A stretch of DNA of 64,000 nt, taken from positions 5,741,724-5,805,723 of the forward strand of contig CM012954.1 of the NCBI GenBank assembly GCA_000181795.3, in the 5' to 3' direction. The position numbers and the translations under genes were made by a program. This DNA comes from Trichinella spiralis (Eukaryota > Nematoda > Enoplea > Trichinellida > Trichinellidae). The number at the start of each line of letters is the position of its first letter. Within the stretch, counting starts at the first letter, position 1. Below are positions 33,984-46,328 of this stretch, one piece after another. The notes beneath the pieces are model-generated. The model saw only the letters and a program-made list of their open reading frames with translations. It made no database searches and was not told where the DNA came from.

Positions 33984-35776
33984 TTTTGAAGCAATAATAT
34001 GATAAAATATGGACTAGGTTTATTAAAGGGCAGCATTTGAATTCTGTGATAAGAAATGAAACAGCAGGTTGTCAAACTCATTACTTAGGCTACAGTTCAT
34101 GATTTGCACGTATAATTAATTTGAACTGTTACAGCATCTGAAGATACTATTCGATAAAAAAAACATTCATTATTAAATATTACTTAGAAAATATATTAAA
34201 ATAATTATTAAAAAATTATTTGTTTTTTTGCTTTAAATTTTTTATTATTAAAAATTAACTTACAAAACAGATCGTTAAAAAATTATGTAAATTGAAGTAT
34301 AATAATTTTATTCAATTTTTAAAGATATTTTTTTGAAATATAAAATGTAAATTACTAGGGTGATGTAATATAAACAGTTTGTTGTATTCGATTGAACAAA
34401 CAACACGTATTATGCGTTTAGAGAACATATTCAGACTGTATTGCATTTTTGTTATGTCATACACCAAATTTGTCAACATGTGCATTTCTTTCATATTTTT
34501 GATAACAGTACGTGACTGGCCGACCAAAATAGCCATCAAGTATCACTTCGAGACTTCCGTAGAAGCGACGAATTTGTTGCCAACAATTGCCACAAATCAA
34601 TCATTTCGTATTCGCCAACAAAAGCAACTAAATTTAGTGGACAATAATCAATGCTCTTCTTTTTTACAAAAAAAGAAAAATCAACGCAGATCACTCGATT
34701 TTCCAAGATTATATCACATTTCCGGTTGTGAACTTCTTTCAACTAAATAAATTCAGAAAAATTTATTTTTCTCATATAGGCCAATAAAAGAAGGCTTAAT
34801 TAAACATCCCGCTTAAGATACAACTCAACTGTGCTCACAAAGTCATCTAAACGAATAAGCATTACACATTATACGCTGATACTGTAGATAATGATTTCCA
34901 AGTTTATATATTTTTTTACTACAGCCTTCTGGAAATTGTTTGTCTAGATAAAGTTCATCTGTAAAATTGACTAAAAGTAATAAATTCATATAATTATTTA
35001 ACTATTAAAGTGTTTATTTAAGTTGAAAATTTAGTTAATAGTATTAATAATGTAGTGAATTTTCAGTAATAGCAAAAATAAAATTTAAAAATATTATTAC
35101 ATATTAATAAGTAAAATGGCTTTTAATCTTGTTTAAAATATTTATAACGATCTGTACATTTTTTACATTATTGCGTATAAGTTAATTTGCATTGTTATGC
35201 ACAAGTTTGAATTGGTGCGAACCTGAATTCATGTCATTTTCAAAACCGGCCGGCCGGAATGGGCGGTAAAATGTCTTCCTTCTGAATGACTGAACAATCG
35301 AATTGCATTTCACAGGTAAATTAGCATGATTTTAAATCAATGATTAAGTGAGGTTTTCGTTTGCTTTTTATTAAAATGATCTTTTATAGCAACAGTAGCA
35401 TTTTGAATTAATAAAAGAAAACGTTTGTTAGTCAATTATATTTCACTTTTTATCGAGATGAAAACTTTCCTTCTTGTTAGAACACCTATTGATTCATGCA
35501 TTTTTCATCTGTAGAAAAATTACCAAAATAAAAGCATTAGTATAAAAAGCAAAAAAAAAGAATTAAATTGTAGTAATAATGGAAATTCATACGTATGAAT
35601 TATTGTTATTATTCGGCTCATTTAACCACGAGACAGATCTGAATGCGTAATGTCATGCGAATAAGATGTGTATAGTGGAGAATGTGAAAAAAAATTTTTT
35701 TAATTGCTTCGCATAAAGATTTTATATTGAAAATTTTACAGTATAACATTTTAATTTTGATTTTTTTTCTTTATAG
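33984..35776. other. Region upstream of MRCK, no gene firmly supported
   Basis: AT-rich. Open frames occur on both strands at 34312-34750 (123 codons on +, two shorter ones on -), with no recognised domain. Probably contains the MRCK promoter and non-coding first exon. Confidence 0.4.
35246..35266. promoter_or_regulatory. GC-rich palindrome plus GC box, possible promoter
   Basis: CCGGCCGGCCGG (35246-35257) is followed by GGGCGG (35261-35266), a striking GC island in sequence otherwise near 70 per cent AT. It lies 1.3 kb upstream of the MRCK start codon. The promoter role is inferred. Confidence 0.3.
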
Positions 35777-36007
35777 CATTTCAATGTACAACCCATCAAT
35801 GAATTGAAACTACAACAAATCTCAAATGGCCGCCTTCGACTGTCAATTTCAATACGACAATTGGTAAGTGTTTTTTTTCTCTTTCATATTTGTCTTGGAC
35901 TGAATTTGATTTTGTCAGTAGTACGTTTTGACTGTTTGATATTTTCGTTAAACACTTTTCCACAAAACAAGACACAAGGATTAAACCGGTTTTGTGCAAA
36001 GTGTTGA
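35777..36007 (+). CDS. Candidate orphan exon(s) on + strand
   Basis: A segment with a strong acceptor (pyrimidine tract then TAG at 35776) and consensus donor GTAAGTG after 35863 encodes 29 residues including NVQPINELKLQQISNGRLRL. A second in-phase piece starting about 35971 would end TQGLNRFCAKC at the stop (36005-36007). The frame also stays open through the putative intron. No upstream exons were identified. Confidence 0.3.
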   Translation, partial: HFNVQPINELKLQQISNGRLRLSISIRQLVSVFFLFHICLGLNLILSVVRFDCLIFSLNTFPQNKTQGLNRFCAKC

Positions 36008-36240
36008 AGAATTGTAATTACTGTAATGCCACTGTAACGCGCAGGATGAATTTCGAAATTCGCATTCGTTGTTCGTGTTAATTTTGTGTTTATTTTAATC
36101 GGTACGAGTTGTAAGTTAAAAAAAATGAGAAAAAAGTATATATATATATATATATTTGTCGGCACATTCAAAGTAGACTTTTGAAATTTTGTACGAAGAC
36201 AGTAGTTGGTGAAGATTTGAATTTTCTTTTCATGTTTTGG

Positions 36241-37350
36241 TCAAGTGTCAATTCTTGTTGTTCTGCTTGTACTGTCCAACATGAGCGTAGTTTGGCACTG
36301 GAACCTTCTGGGTAGGAACATGGACGCGAAAGTGGTGCGAAATTGGGAGCTCATTATGCAGAGCAAGATGAAGTTGGCGTTACAGTTGATCAAGGCGAGC
36401 AGGTCGAGTAGGTCGCCCACTTTGGGGTATATTTTCGCGTATATTTCGGCCGGGAAGATGCCGCTGAGCGTGGCGACGATCGCCTGCGGTATTTCGGTTA
36501 TTAAAAATATCGACAGTATGGTCACTAAGAGTTTGGTTGTTGAACGGCTTATGTAGCGGACCGGCTGTTGGCGTTTGTTGTTGCCGAAAATGCGTTGCTT
36601 TTTCGCCTGTGCTTCGCTGAGAAATTTGACCAACGACAAAATGGAGACGAACAAAATCACGCATGGGACCAATTTGAACGGAAATCCGTTGATCCAGAAT
36701 GTGGTTTTCAATAAGAAACAGTCGCCTGCAATGGCCAACTGTGAAGGCATGAGCGTGTATCTGATCGACGCGTTTTCTGAATGCTCTTTGCATGGGACGG
36801 TCTCTTGGACGACGGTGAAAGTCAACGCATGCGGTATTGATAGTATGGCTACGGAGATGGCCAAATAGCAGAACAATTTTCCAATGAATCTTGTGGTCAA
36901 AAACAGACTGACATCTTGGGTACGTCGTATGACGATCAGACGGACCAAGGCGAACAGTGCAGCTAACCACAGGCTAATTGTATGCAAGACAACGCTGAAA
37001 AGGGCGTGCAATAGTAGGAACCAAGTCCAACTGTACGTGTAGATGAAATGAGAGCATTGTTGGACTACGACAAAATGTGCCACGTAGACAAGGTACAAAA
37101 CCATCAGACCCATATCGATCAGTGCGATGATTGCCAAGAACATGTTGCTGGCACTGCGCATCTGGCGCCGCGTTAAAACTATACAATTTAATATGTTGGT
37201 AACAATACCGAACAGGCAGAGAACAATACAAAGATGACCATGCACAGCTTGGTATTGTTGGTGGAATTGATTGATCACATTCAAAAATATTTCACTCACA
37301 TTTCCGGTCAATAATTTCGACTGAGAAAACGAGCAAATTTCGTCAATCAT
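36241..37350 (-). CDS. Rhodopsin-like neuropeptide GPCR, DMSR/FMRFamide-receptor type
   Basis: Intronless 369-residue seven-helix receptor. The N-terminus (about 40 residues) has an N-glycosylation site (NVS). TM1 begins GHLCIVLCLFGIVTNILNCI and is followed by RRQMRSASNMFLAIIALIDM, the usual TM1-TM2 pattern of the myosuppressin-receptor-like (DMSR) group. Cys residues at the TM3 start and in extracellular loop 2 could form the standard disulphide. The E/DRY box is altered to ALVRLIVIRR. TM7 ends NFILLCIMSSQFRTTF, close to the DMSR family form. The ligand is unknown; related nematode receptors bind FMRFamide-like peptides. A C-rich acceptor-like tract precedes the ATG, so an upstream exon is possible. 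Confidence 0.7.
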   Translation of the reverse strand: MIDEICSFSQSKLLTGNVSEIFLNVINQFHQQYQAVHGHLCIVLCLFGIVTNILNCIVLTRRQMRSASNMFLAIIALIDMGLMVLYLVYVAHFVVVQQCSHFIYTYSWTWFLLLHALFSVVLHTISLWLAALFALVRLIVIRRTQDVSLFLTTRFIGKLFCYLAISVAILSIPHALTFTVVQETVPCKEHSENASIRYTLMPSQLAIAGDCFLLKTTFWINGFPFKLVPCVILFVSILSLVKFLSEAQAKKQRIFGNNKRQQPVRYISRSTTKLLVTILSIFLITEIPQAIVATLSGIFPAEIYAKIYPKVGDLLDLLALINCNANFILLCIMSSQFRTTFASMFLPRRFQCQTTLMLDSTSRTTRIDT

Positions 37351-37362
37351 CTTCTGAGTGGT

Positions 37363-37388
37363 GGGTTTGGGAGGGGCGGGGCGGGGGG
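37363..37388 (+). other. Potential G-quadruplex / C-rich polypyrimidine tract
   Basis: Four or more G runs (GGG, GGG, GGGG, GGGG, GGGGGG) lie within 26 bases on the + strand, 13 bases upstream of the GPCR start codon. On the gene strand it reads as a C tract ending in ACTCAG, like a 3' splice site. Confidence 0.7.
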
Positions 37389-37834
37389 CGCTGTATTTTA
37401 TTGTTTATTTGGTTGATTGTCTCAAATTTTGATTTTCTCTTGTTTTTCAGTCAATTTTCTCGCAAAGATTTTGATGAGCATTGTAATTTGCATTCCTGAA
37501 AAATAAATATGCACTGGTTTTCAAGAATAGTAGGAAAATTGACAAATTTCATTTGACAAAAGAAAAGAACATTCTGTAAAGTTATATTATGGTTAAGAGA
37601 GAAAAAAAATTAATGTGCACAGTTTTGATTCTTGTTTACCGTGAACGTGAAACATTTCTTGGTAGAAGATTGAAATTGATGATCAATTTTTTTTATTCTC
37701 CAAAACTAATTTACTAATTGGCTTGTTGTGTGGTTTTTGTTGTTCTGAGCTAATATTTCTCTGATCCCAGGTCTGTTGCATATCATCGCATTTATTGAAT
37801 GAAAAAAATTTTGAAATTTGAAAAAATTATTTAC

Positions 37835-37977
37835 TCATAAGCATAAACATAAACGTTGTTGGCAGGTTTGGTTGCGAGTTTGCGAATTGCATAATTTGCA
37901 AGTAGCATGCTGAGAGCAGTCGAATTACAATTTGGTAAATCAATGCTGTTGTCCTCTGCAGACGATTCGATCGTCAT
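37835..37977 (-). CDS. Candidate first coding exon of unknown gene
   Basis: ATG at 37977 opens 47 codons to a donor GTAAAT. The peptide contains an N-glycosylation sequon (NCNST) and LLANYAIRKLATKP. It lies 500 bases upstream of the GPCR on the same strand, but its phase does not join directly to the GPCR ATG exon unless the weaker GTTTAT donor is used. A downstream in-phase piece near 37765 would stop after 20 residues. Confidence 0.3.
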
Positions 37978-39673
37978 ACGCAATAATTTCTTTGTGAATA
38001 ATCATTCTTCTTATATTCTAATTTTGTCTAAAAGAGAGTTTTGTTTTTCCATTTTCTTTCTTTATTATTATTATTAATTTATAATGACAATAATTATTAC
38101 CTGAATTTGCAATTTTCAAATATGAATGAATGAAATACTTTTTCATCCGATCTTAGTTGTAAGTTTTACAACAATAGTACTGGAGATTAATGAATTTTTC
38201 CTTTCTTTGATGATTGAATTAATTTGAACTGGATCAATAAATAATTTTGATAAATATTGTATTTTTACTTTACAATCTCATTTGTTCAGTTCTATTTATG
38301 AAATTTATTGGAAATGATGTATGTCATTGCGTTGGTCTTTTTAAAAGCTAATTGCAATTATTAATGTGTTCACATGATAAAGATTGAATTTTCAACTGAC
38401 ATATGAGTTCAATTCTGCTCACTAATAATAGATTTAGCCAAGGCAAGTATCTGTGTGTCCTCTGTGTACAAGTATTTTATTAATTAAGAATACTCCGGTT
38501 GGGTTGAAAATTGATTGTATGCAATATATATTTTATCAAGTTTTATGATTTTCAAATGAAGAGTTTTGTAATTGATGATAACAGAAAATGATGATATTTT
38601 TTTAAATTGTCCACATTTCAGTATTGTTATTAAATGTTTTGTTCAAATATAATTTAATAAAATGAACAAATGACACTTATCTCGCACGATAATTTTTATC
38701 CAAATTCAGATTATTTTGTCTTATATAAAAAAATTCACTATTGAACTTTTCATACAGTTAACAAAGTAGTTATTATTATTATTTTGTTTGTTATTTTTCT
38801 ACTGATGTTGGAAAGAGCCTGGCAAATGCAATTTTTAGTTTGGAATTTGATTTACGCAAAATTGCAACTCAGTAAAGGCAATGAAATTACCAGTACATTT
38901 CTTTCACTTTACCATGTTTTTTACATTTTTAGTTAAACAAATTTTCCTGACCAATGAGCATTATTTCTACAGCAGTGGGGGGAAATTAAATTTTTGAAAA
39001 AGAAACATATTTGTAAAGCCGTGTATTGACTGACATTTCCCTCTGACAAAATGTTCATCATTTCCTCACGCTGAATTTTGTCAAATTTGCATAATTCACT
39101 CTGACAAATCAGTGCATTTTCTTTTGTTCAACTGTTCGATCAGTTCGAAGATGAAATGAACTGGGAAAACGATTGTGTGTATCAATTTTTTAGAAATGAA
39201 ATTTTATTTTTTTGAAAATATTGTTCGATATTGTTACAATTCGATCAACTTGTTATATAATCAAGGGAAGTAATTTCCTTCATCTGTGGAAAATGTACAC
39301 GTCTACTACTCTCTCCCTCATTCTCTTCTCTGCAAGATGTTTCAAAAAATTTCTATTGAAAATTATTATTTTTCTTCTGTTTTGATTTCTTTTTGACAGT
39401 AATAATTTTCATAATTTCGTTGAAATAAAATTCAGGTTAATTTTTTTTTGAAAAATTGTATAATCTGCAACGGGCCAGTGTTCAAAGTTGAAGCCCCTTA
39501 TTAGGCAGAACTCGTCGGTTATCAAGTAAATTGTTTCCTCTACAAATAAAATGGCGCTTATTTCTATCCTGACAAAGTTGGTTAATAAATGCAGATAAAA
39601 TCAATTATTCATAATTATTATAATTTTCTGAACGATGAGGGGAAAAAAGAGAGCAAAACAAAAGTTGTACGTC

Positions 39674-39711
39674 ATAATAATAATAATAATAATAATAATG
39701 ATAATAATAAA
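39674..39711. repeat. (AAT)n microsatellite
   Basis: About twelve units with one GAT interruption. Confidence 0.9.
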
Positions 39712-41663
39712 AAGTATGAATTGAAAAATTTGTAAACTTCGTGACCGTGGTGATGTGCTTTGCATGGAATAGATAATCGATATGACGGCTCTATTTATAA
39801 TCGTAGTCGTTTATCTTTACCGTCCGTGTGTTTAGCTTTGCGTGTTTATCGAGAAATCGCGATTCAGTTTGAGAAATGAGAACATGAAAATCACACCAAC
39901 GTGGCTAAGATATTGACAGTGATCCTCGTTCGATTTATTAATCAACATTTTATTCAACTCCCCAATGGAAATTTCTATTTATTTATTTATTAAATTTCAT
40001 CAATTTTTGAAAACTAGTTTGAAAATGTATTTTTTTTGTTTTATTCTACATGTAATAATAGAATTATTCATACAAATATATGTATATGTATAAGTACATG
40101 CAGTTTCTAGCAGACAGTTGCAAACTACCTTTTTGATGATGATGATGATGCATGTCCAGCGTTCTTAAAATACTTTGCCAGCTTCATTAAAGCAGTGCCA
40201 TTTTGCTAATCACATTTCAAGATAGCGCACGTTATATATTTAATTTATACGAAATGAACGAGAGTTGAAATTAAACGTACTTTCTGACGTGTTTTAAAGA
40301 ATTGAATAAGACGACCAACGTTCCCCATTGAAAAATGCATATTAAAAAATTTTTCAAATCAACAAAATCCACCATAAATGAATTTATTCATTTGTAACAT
40401 GCCTTGAATTTTAATTTTTCTATTCTTTTCTTTTGTTATTTATTGACTATTGAAATTGAGATCATATTTTACATTTGAACATTTTTTATTATTGAATAAC
40501 CGGAAGTGATTCAAAATTTTGTTTAGTTTGTGGAAATTGCAGTTTTTTTGTAATTTTAATTATTTATTATTCGCTAAATTTTTGACAACGCACGTCTGTT
40601 GCTAATTTGGCCTGTTGAACCACTTCAAATTCGACTGTAACAATTCTTCTGAACAAATGAGCGTCGATAAGAAAATTTGCATAATGCGATGAACCAACCA
40701 ATTGTACCGTTGTACAATGTCGATAATGGCAAATGTAGATATTTTCAGTTTTGTTTAGTGAAGATAGGAGGGAGAAATGGGAATTTTATTTTATTTTATT
40801 TTTTATTATTATTCTTTTAAGATCGATCTTTAACTAGATGAGAAATTGAATACAAATGACGCAGTTCGTCACCTATTGAATCAATCGGCGTGTTCTTTTT
40901 ATTTTGGAAAGTAAATAAATTATAGATGAATTATTTCTTATGTTCCACTTATAATATGGGCATAGTTTTGCAGATGCAAATTATATATAGAAGATGATCA
41001 AGGCACGTTCTTTTTAAAGAATATAAAATTACTTTATTGAGTTGAAGATGAATTTAGTACCGTTTCAGGGAGGAATCGATAGTGAAAATAAACTTGAGAC
41101 ATTTTGTTAAATAAAACGAATATTCACATTTTTGTAAAATTATTAATTTTTGAATGGAAATTTATCATTTTGTAAATTAAGTGTCGTTACAATATGACCT
41201 ACAACGTCTGAATATGATAAGTAAGATGATATTACAAGTTTATAACTTCTACAAGTATAGTAGAACATAACTTCACTTACATTGTTCTTTTTCCACGTGA
41301 TGTGATGTGATATGGTATTGGATTTTGACGAAAGAACAGCTAGCTGTTAATAATGTACATTATATTTGAGATTTACATTAGAGAATATCTTCACAGCTGT
41401 CAGTCAGGTCGCAGAAGTTTTCAACAAGTTTAAGAACTTTCAGCTTGCTATCTTACTGGAAGAACAAGTAGAATATGAATGCGAAAAGCTTAATGAAACA
41501 GATTATTGTTGTTGTTATTATTAGTTTTATAGCTCAAGTCGGATTTGTGAAACTTCTTGAAAACGCATCTCCACACTGCAAATGCACATGATTCTGAAAA
41601 TTTGTACCCAAACTTTCCCTCCAACTGATTCACTTTTCACTTGCGCCATCTGGTGTGATTCGA

Positions 41664-41869
41664 ATGTCAGCATTGGCTTTTAATATTTACCTGTTTCTTA
41701 CTGTTTTATTCACTTTAACGTTGATATCAATCAGTCAAAAGAAAGTCAAAGGGGGAAAAGGCAAATTTGGTAAAAAAAAAGAAGGACATAAATATACATG
41801 TATTTCTGAAATTGATAACATTTTTTCTTTTTTTCTCAATTTCAAGAGAATTATTTTTCATGTTTATAA
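41664..41869 (+). CDS. Candidate small secreted basic peptide (low confidence)
   Basis: ATG at 41664 encodes a strong hydrophobic leader (LAFNIYLFLTVLFTLTLISI), then a Lys/Gly-rich stretch KKVKGGKGKF. A GT-AG intron with a good pyrimidine tract (41770-41846) would give a 42-residue product ending ENYFSCL. Unspliced, the frame runs on to 42005. The leader plus basic repeat fits a secreted peptide; no family recognised. Confidence 0.25.
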
Positions 41870-43944
41870 TATTCACCGTACGATCATTTATTATCAACCG
41901 TCGCGTTGTTTAGCTCCGATCATGAAGATTAACAACAGCAGATATATTTGCATTGAATGTGATAAAGAAAATAAAGTACACATAATGGGTATATTTAAAG
42001 TTTAAAACGAAAATTGAAGTCGAGCTTAATAAAAAAGATAAAAAAATGAAGATGTAAACAACTGTGAGCTCGAAAACGTAGATTTTGTGCTCTAGTTGCG
42101 CTGAGATAAATAAATTAAACTCAGTTGTGCAATAAAATTGCTGTACGTTGGCGATTCTAATCTAAGTCAACTTTCCTTCCTGTGGGAGATTTTTATTGAA
42201 TTTGACTCTACTTTTATAAAAAGCAAATCTGCCTCTCTGTTTCAGGATCTTTGTTTATTTATTTGCTATTTTTGAGAAAAAATTTAAGCTCCATTTATTA
42301 ATGGGTTAGATGCAGATATTTTGGATTGGATTTGAAAGCATTTTATTTAAAATCATCATGCATCAATGGAAAGAAACAAATCAATGATATTTGTGTTAGT
42401 AGTCGAAAAATTATGTATATATATATTCACAAACAGCAGAGTTTCTTACCAGCAAAGCATTTACTTACTAGAGCCAAATCTTTTCAGCGTCAGTAATTTT
42501 TTTCCATTTGCTTTGACAAAGAAACGCTGCTTGCTCTTTTGTAAATATACTTCTTTTATATAATATTTATTTAACCAAAAAATTAATTAAATTCAAACGC
42601 TCAAGGCTTTCACTTGGCTTTATTGTATGCAATTTTATGGAAAAATGATGTTCATTTTCAATTTCACTCGTATATATTTCCTCTACTTCGATACAATGAT
42701 GATGATGATAAATTCAACACTTCAAAAAAGAAATATATTATAATGCTAATGAAGATATTGTTTTCATTTTTTTCAACTATTTTTAAATTGTAGTTGATAA
42801 TTATTTCTTAAGAAAAAGTTCTTCGTGATTAATATAAGAAAGAATAACAATCGTTATTTTTTTCCATATATTTTCGTCATTCATTTTTATTTTTTATATA
42901 TTAAATGAATATTTATTGCTGCTGAAAGCAATAAAACATTTATCAAGAGTATTTTTATTGAGAGAAGAAATTTGCAAAAATAACACAACAACATTCCATT
43001 ATATTTACTTTTATATTAAAAAATTGCTCTTAAAAAAATTCATTGATTTGTTTATATTTTTGTTTATTTATTTATTTCAATTGGCGTCTGGGTGCATATA
43101 GAATGCACAGAATCTGAGATCAGTGGCAATAAAGAAAAACTTTGGCGGTCTCTCTCTCTTTTTTTCCCACATTATTCCTGTGATTTAAAATCTGTTGGGA
43201 GAGATTAAAGTGTGTAATGTAAATTTCAAATGAAAATTGACAGTTGTTTGTGACGGCTCAATGTTGTACAATTTAAACAACGAGTAGTGAAAATCTACAG
43301 CAATCAACCTTTCCCTGAGGAATTCACATTTTCTCCTGTTATATATGTATACTATCAAATATTCAAAATTTCATTCGAAACTTCATTTAAGTACTTTTCA
43401 TAAAGGAGATTTAATGAATTTTTATATTAAAGAAAAAATGATAAATTTTTGAAATAATAAAAAAGAATTATACAATGCAATATTGCTTTGCAAAGATTTA
43501 ATTTTTGAAAAAATTAACCAAATATGAATTTCTCATCTTTTAGCTTCCTTTAAATCGAATGTCCATTTTATTTGCTTGTAGAATTTTTCAAATCGAACTG
43601 TAATTTTAAAGGTTGTGATAAATTTGAATTTTCATAATGAAATTCTCCCATTTATATTCAGTTTTTTATTTATGCTGGATAAACAAATAGAGAAGAACGT
43701 GGATTTCTTGTAAACAATTGACATTCATTTCCTCAATTACTATTATTTCATTTATGTAAAAGTGGAAACGCGAAATTTAATAATTCATCTGAAAAGTGAT
43801 TTAATTTTTCTACATTTAAAGGAGAAGCTTTATTTATTACAGAAGAACATTATATATTGATGAATGGTAAATTATGTAGCGAAGTTTTGGTGGCAATTGG
43901 CAAGAGATTCGAGCAACCTATACACGCAGCTTTTCAGTAATGCT

Positions 43945-46328
43945 TTAACTAATTAAAAGGTTTTCCCGCCACTGCACGGCAGGGATGCTCGGTGGACAAG
44001 GAGAAGTTCCTGTTGCTTTGAAACAATTGTTCAATCTGCTGTCCATTGCTTCTTGTGCGACATGGCTGGCAACGTCATTTGCCAGTTCCCTGGGATTTAT
44101 TGATCTTATTAACATGCTAAGATGTTGAATGCCATTTTCGTCCTAATGAATTATTACAGTTCTGATGACAGAATGAGAGATGTTTTCATTTTCCAAAGAA
44201 TTCTACGCCGGCTGTTGTTTGCTTTTCTTATATTGTTATTTACTTTATTTTGCATTATCTATTATCAGGGCAATTTTTTGAGCAAATTTATTAATAGCAT
44301 CACAATCTGCTGAGTAGTTATATCTTTACACAAGTATATGTAAGAAAAGGAAGTGTGTTTCGAAGAAAAAATGCCCTAGCATCGCATCACTGATTGCAGT
44401 CATGTAGAAGTTGAAATAATCTGATGTATGTTTGAAAAAAAAAACAATTTAACAATAATTTAAAATTAATATAATTTATTTTATAGTGTTTATTTTTGTT
44501 CTGTGTTTGAATTGAAAAAAGAAAAAAAGTTAAATATGCTTTTAATTAAAAGTGAACAGTGGAAGGGGAGGATAAATATTTATTTGGGATATTTTTTTCA
44601 ACTTTACCGAGTAAAATTACACGATCTCAATGCATCGATGATTGATCAATTAATTAGTTGTAGAATTCGTGTGATAATTATTATGAATTATTTATTAATT
44701 TTTATTTCTCCACCTTAAAAGTGAAAATAGCTCGATTTTTTGTTTTATGACAATGATAAAATTTGAAATATTTCTCATTTATACATGAAACTTTATAAAA
44801 GCTGATTGAATTCTGGGAAATTTTTCAAGCAATTTTCACAATTTGTACCATTTTATTTTTGGAATTTTATATTTTGATTTATTAACAATACTTTTTTCTC
44901 AAAATTGTCAAAATCAATCTTCTACGAATATATATCATTTGTTCAGACAAATACTGATTTTGGTGATTTTTCATTTGCCCAGGTTTTATAAATGTTGTTC
45001 ACGCGTGAGGCTGTTTTATTATTAATGATGTGTACTAGTAATTTAAACATTTTTGTTGAAGCGTTTAATGATTGAATGCGATGAATCTATTCGAGGTTTT
45101 CTTTTAAACATGAAAATTGAATTGATTATTTGAAACTGATACACCCATATACGGCCGGTTTAATATTAAATTATATGAAATGGAAGATAAAGAAAAGGGA
45201 AAATAAAATAAAAAAAAACAATTTGATACCTGTTTGATATCGCTCTGAAGAATTTGAAGGGAGATGTTGGAAATGAAAGATGGTTGCTTGAAAGATGCAA
45301 TGGAAAGTGCCGTCATTTGCTCTAGCACTCTAGCATTTGCTGATCGTGTTCTGACAATGGATTAATCAAAGCATTCGCCTAAGCGGTGCACGCTTCGGGC
45401 GAACTTATATGCACACATTGATGCATGTTCAATTAAATGGAAGCACATCAGGCGGCGGCGATTCAGTATTTTACAGTTTAACAACTGAAGAAATGCACCA
45501 GTCAAATTTTGCCACCTATCCATCATCATCATCATCTAGCTCCACTTGTTACAGTAATTCTTCTCATTCTAATTGGATAGACACATGCGAATGATATATA
45601 ATTCAATTAATTAAATTTTGATCACTTTTAAACGAGAAAATGCGCGTGAATTTTCTGTAATTGGTCGGAAATTGAATAAGCCGGTAGGCTTTTTGTTAAT
45701 GCTACATTTGTGTAGATCTGTTTTTTTTTGTCAACTTCAATTTCCACTTACGCTTTGTTAGCATTGGCTTTTTAGACGCACTTAGAAAACTTTACATTAA
45801 TGCACCGCTTACAAATAAATCTAGGCAAATGTCGGTTTCACTTTGGGAAAGTTGTAGTTAATTTTTGCATTTTTTTCTTTATTTTTATAATTGATCTCTT
45901 GAGGGTATTTTTTGATTTTCAATTTTATAAAAATTTAATTGATAACTCTACAAACAATGTTGTACTTTTCAAATTTATCGGCTGACCAGTGACAAAATGA
46001 AATACATTTATTATTATTATTATTATTAACATATAGTTGACATAGAACGTTGTTCATATTTACAAATAAACTTATTGAATACTTTGATTTTGCTTCTGCT
46101 TTTAAAAATTATTGTTGTTCATGTTGACAAATAAATGCTTACAGTTGCTAAGAATCGAGTGTTTGAGAGTTTATGTATTTGCATATATTCGATGTCAAGG
46201 GTACTCGTTTGATCGACTGCCGTTTTCTGATTGATCGAAGAACTGAGCATTATTGAATGGAATAAGTTCGCATTAGCCCAAGCAAAGTTGGTTGTCAGAA
46301 AACTCTGGAAATTCATTATTCTATACAT
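43945..46328 (-). CDS. Candidate four-exon gene of unknown function
   Basis: Exons 46143-46328, 45475-45515, 45230-45350 and 43945-44142 join in phase 0, 2 and 0 with GT-AG ends and give 181 residues. The two 3' exons are the strongest: they encode LEQMTALSIASFKQPSF, then LQILQSDIKQ and INPRELANDVASHVAQEAMD, then a Pro-rich end containing IPAVQWREN. Composition is that of a soluble helical protein. The 41-base exon is overlapped by a + strand Ser-rich open frame (45409-45594), so it is the weakest. The P-x-x-x-V-x-W-R end resembles the beginning of a COMM domain, but the rest of that domain is absent. I do not name the gene. Confidence 0.4.

Larger units (their letters stand above)
37978..43944. 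other. Gene-poor AT-rich spacer
   Basis: Nearly 6 kb without a firmly supported gene. It contains an (AAT)n tract at 39674-39711, a (GAT)n run near 40136-40150 and one candidate small secreted peptide (41664-41869). Confidence 0.5.

Noticed and set aside
36380-36970. 196-codon minus frame overlapping the GPCR in another frame
   Set aside because: Shadow of the seven-helix receptor frame; Arg/His/Gln-rich with no hydrophobic segments.
45409-45594. 61-codon Ser-rich + strand frame
   Set aside because: No upstream or downstream exons on + were found. It overlaps the phase-consistent minus chain; kept only as an alternative reading.
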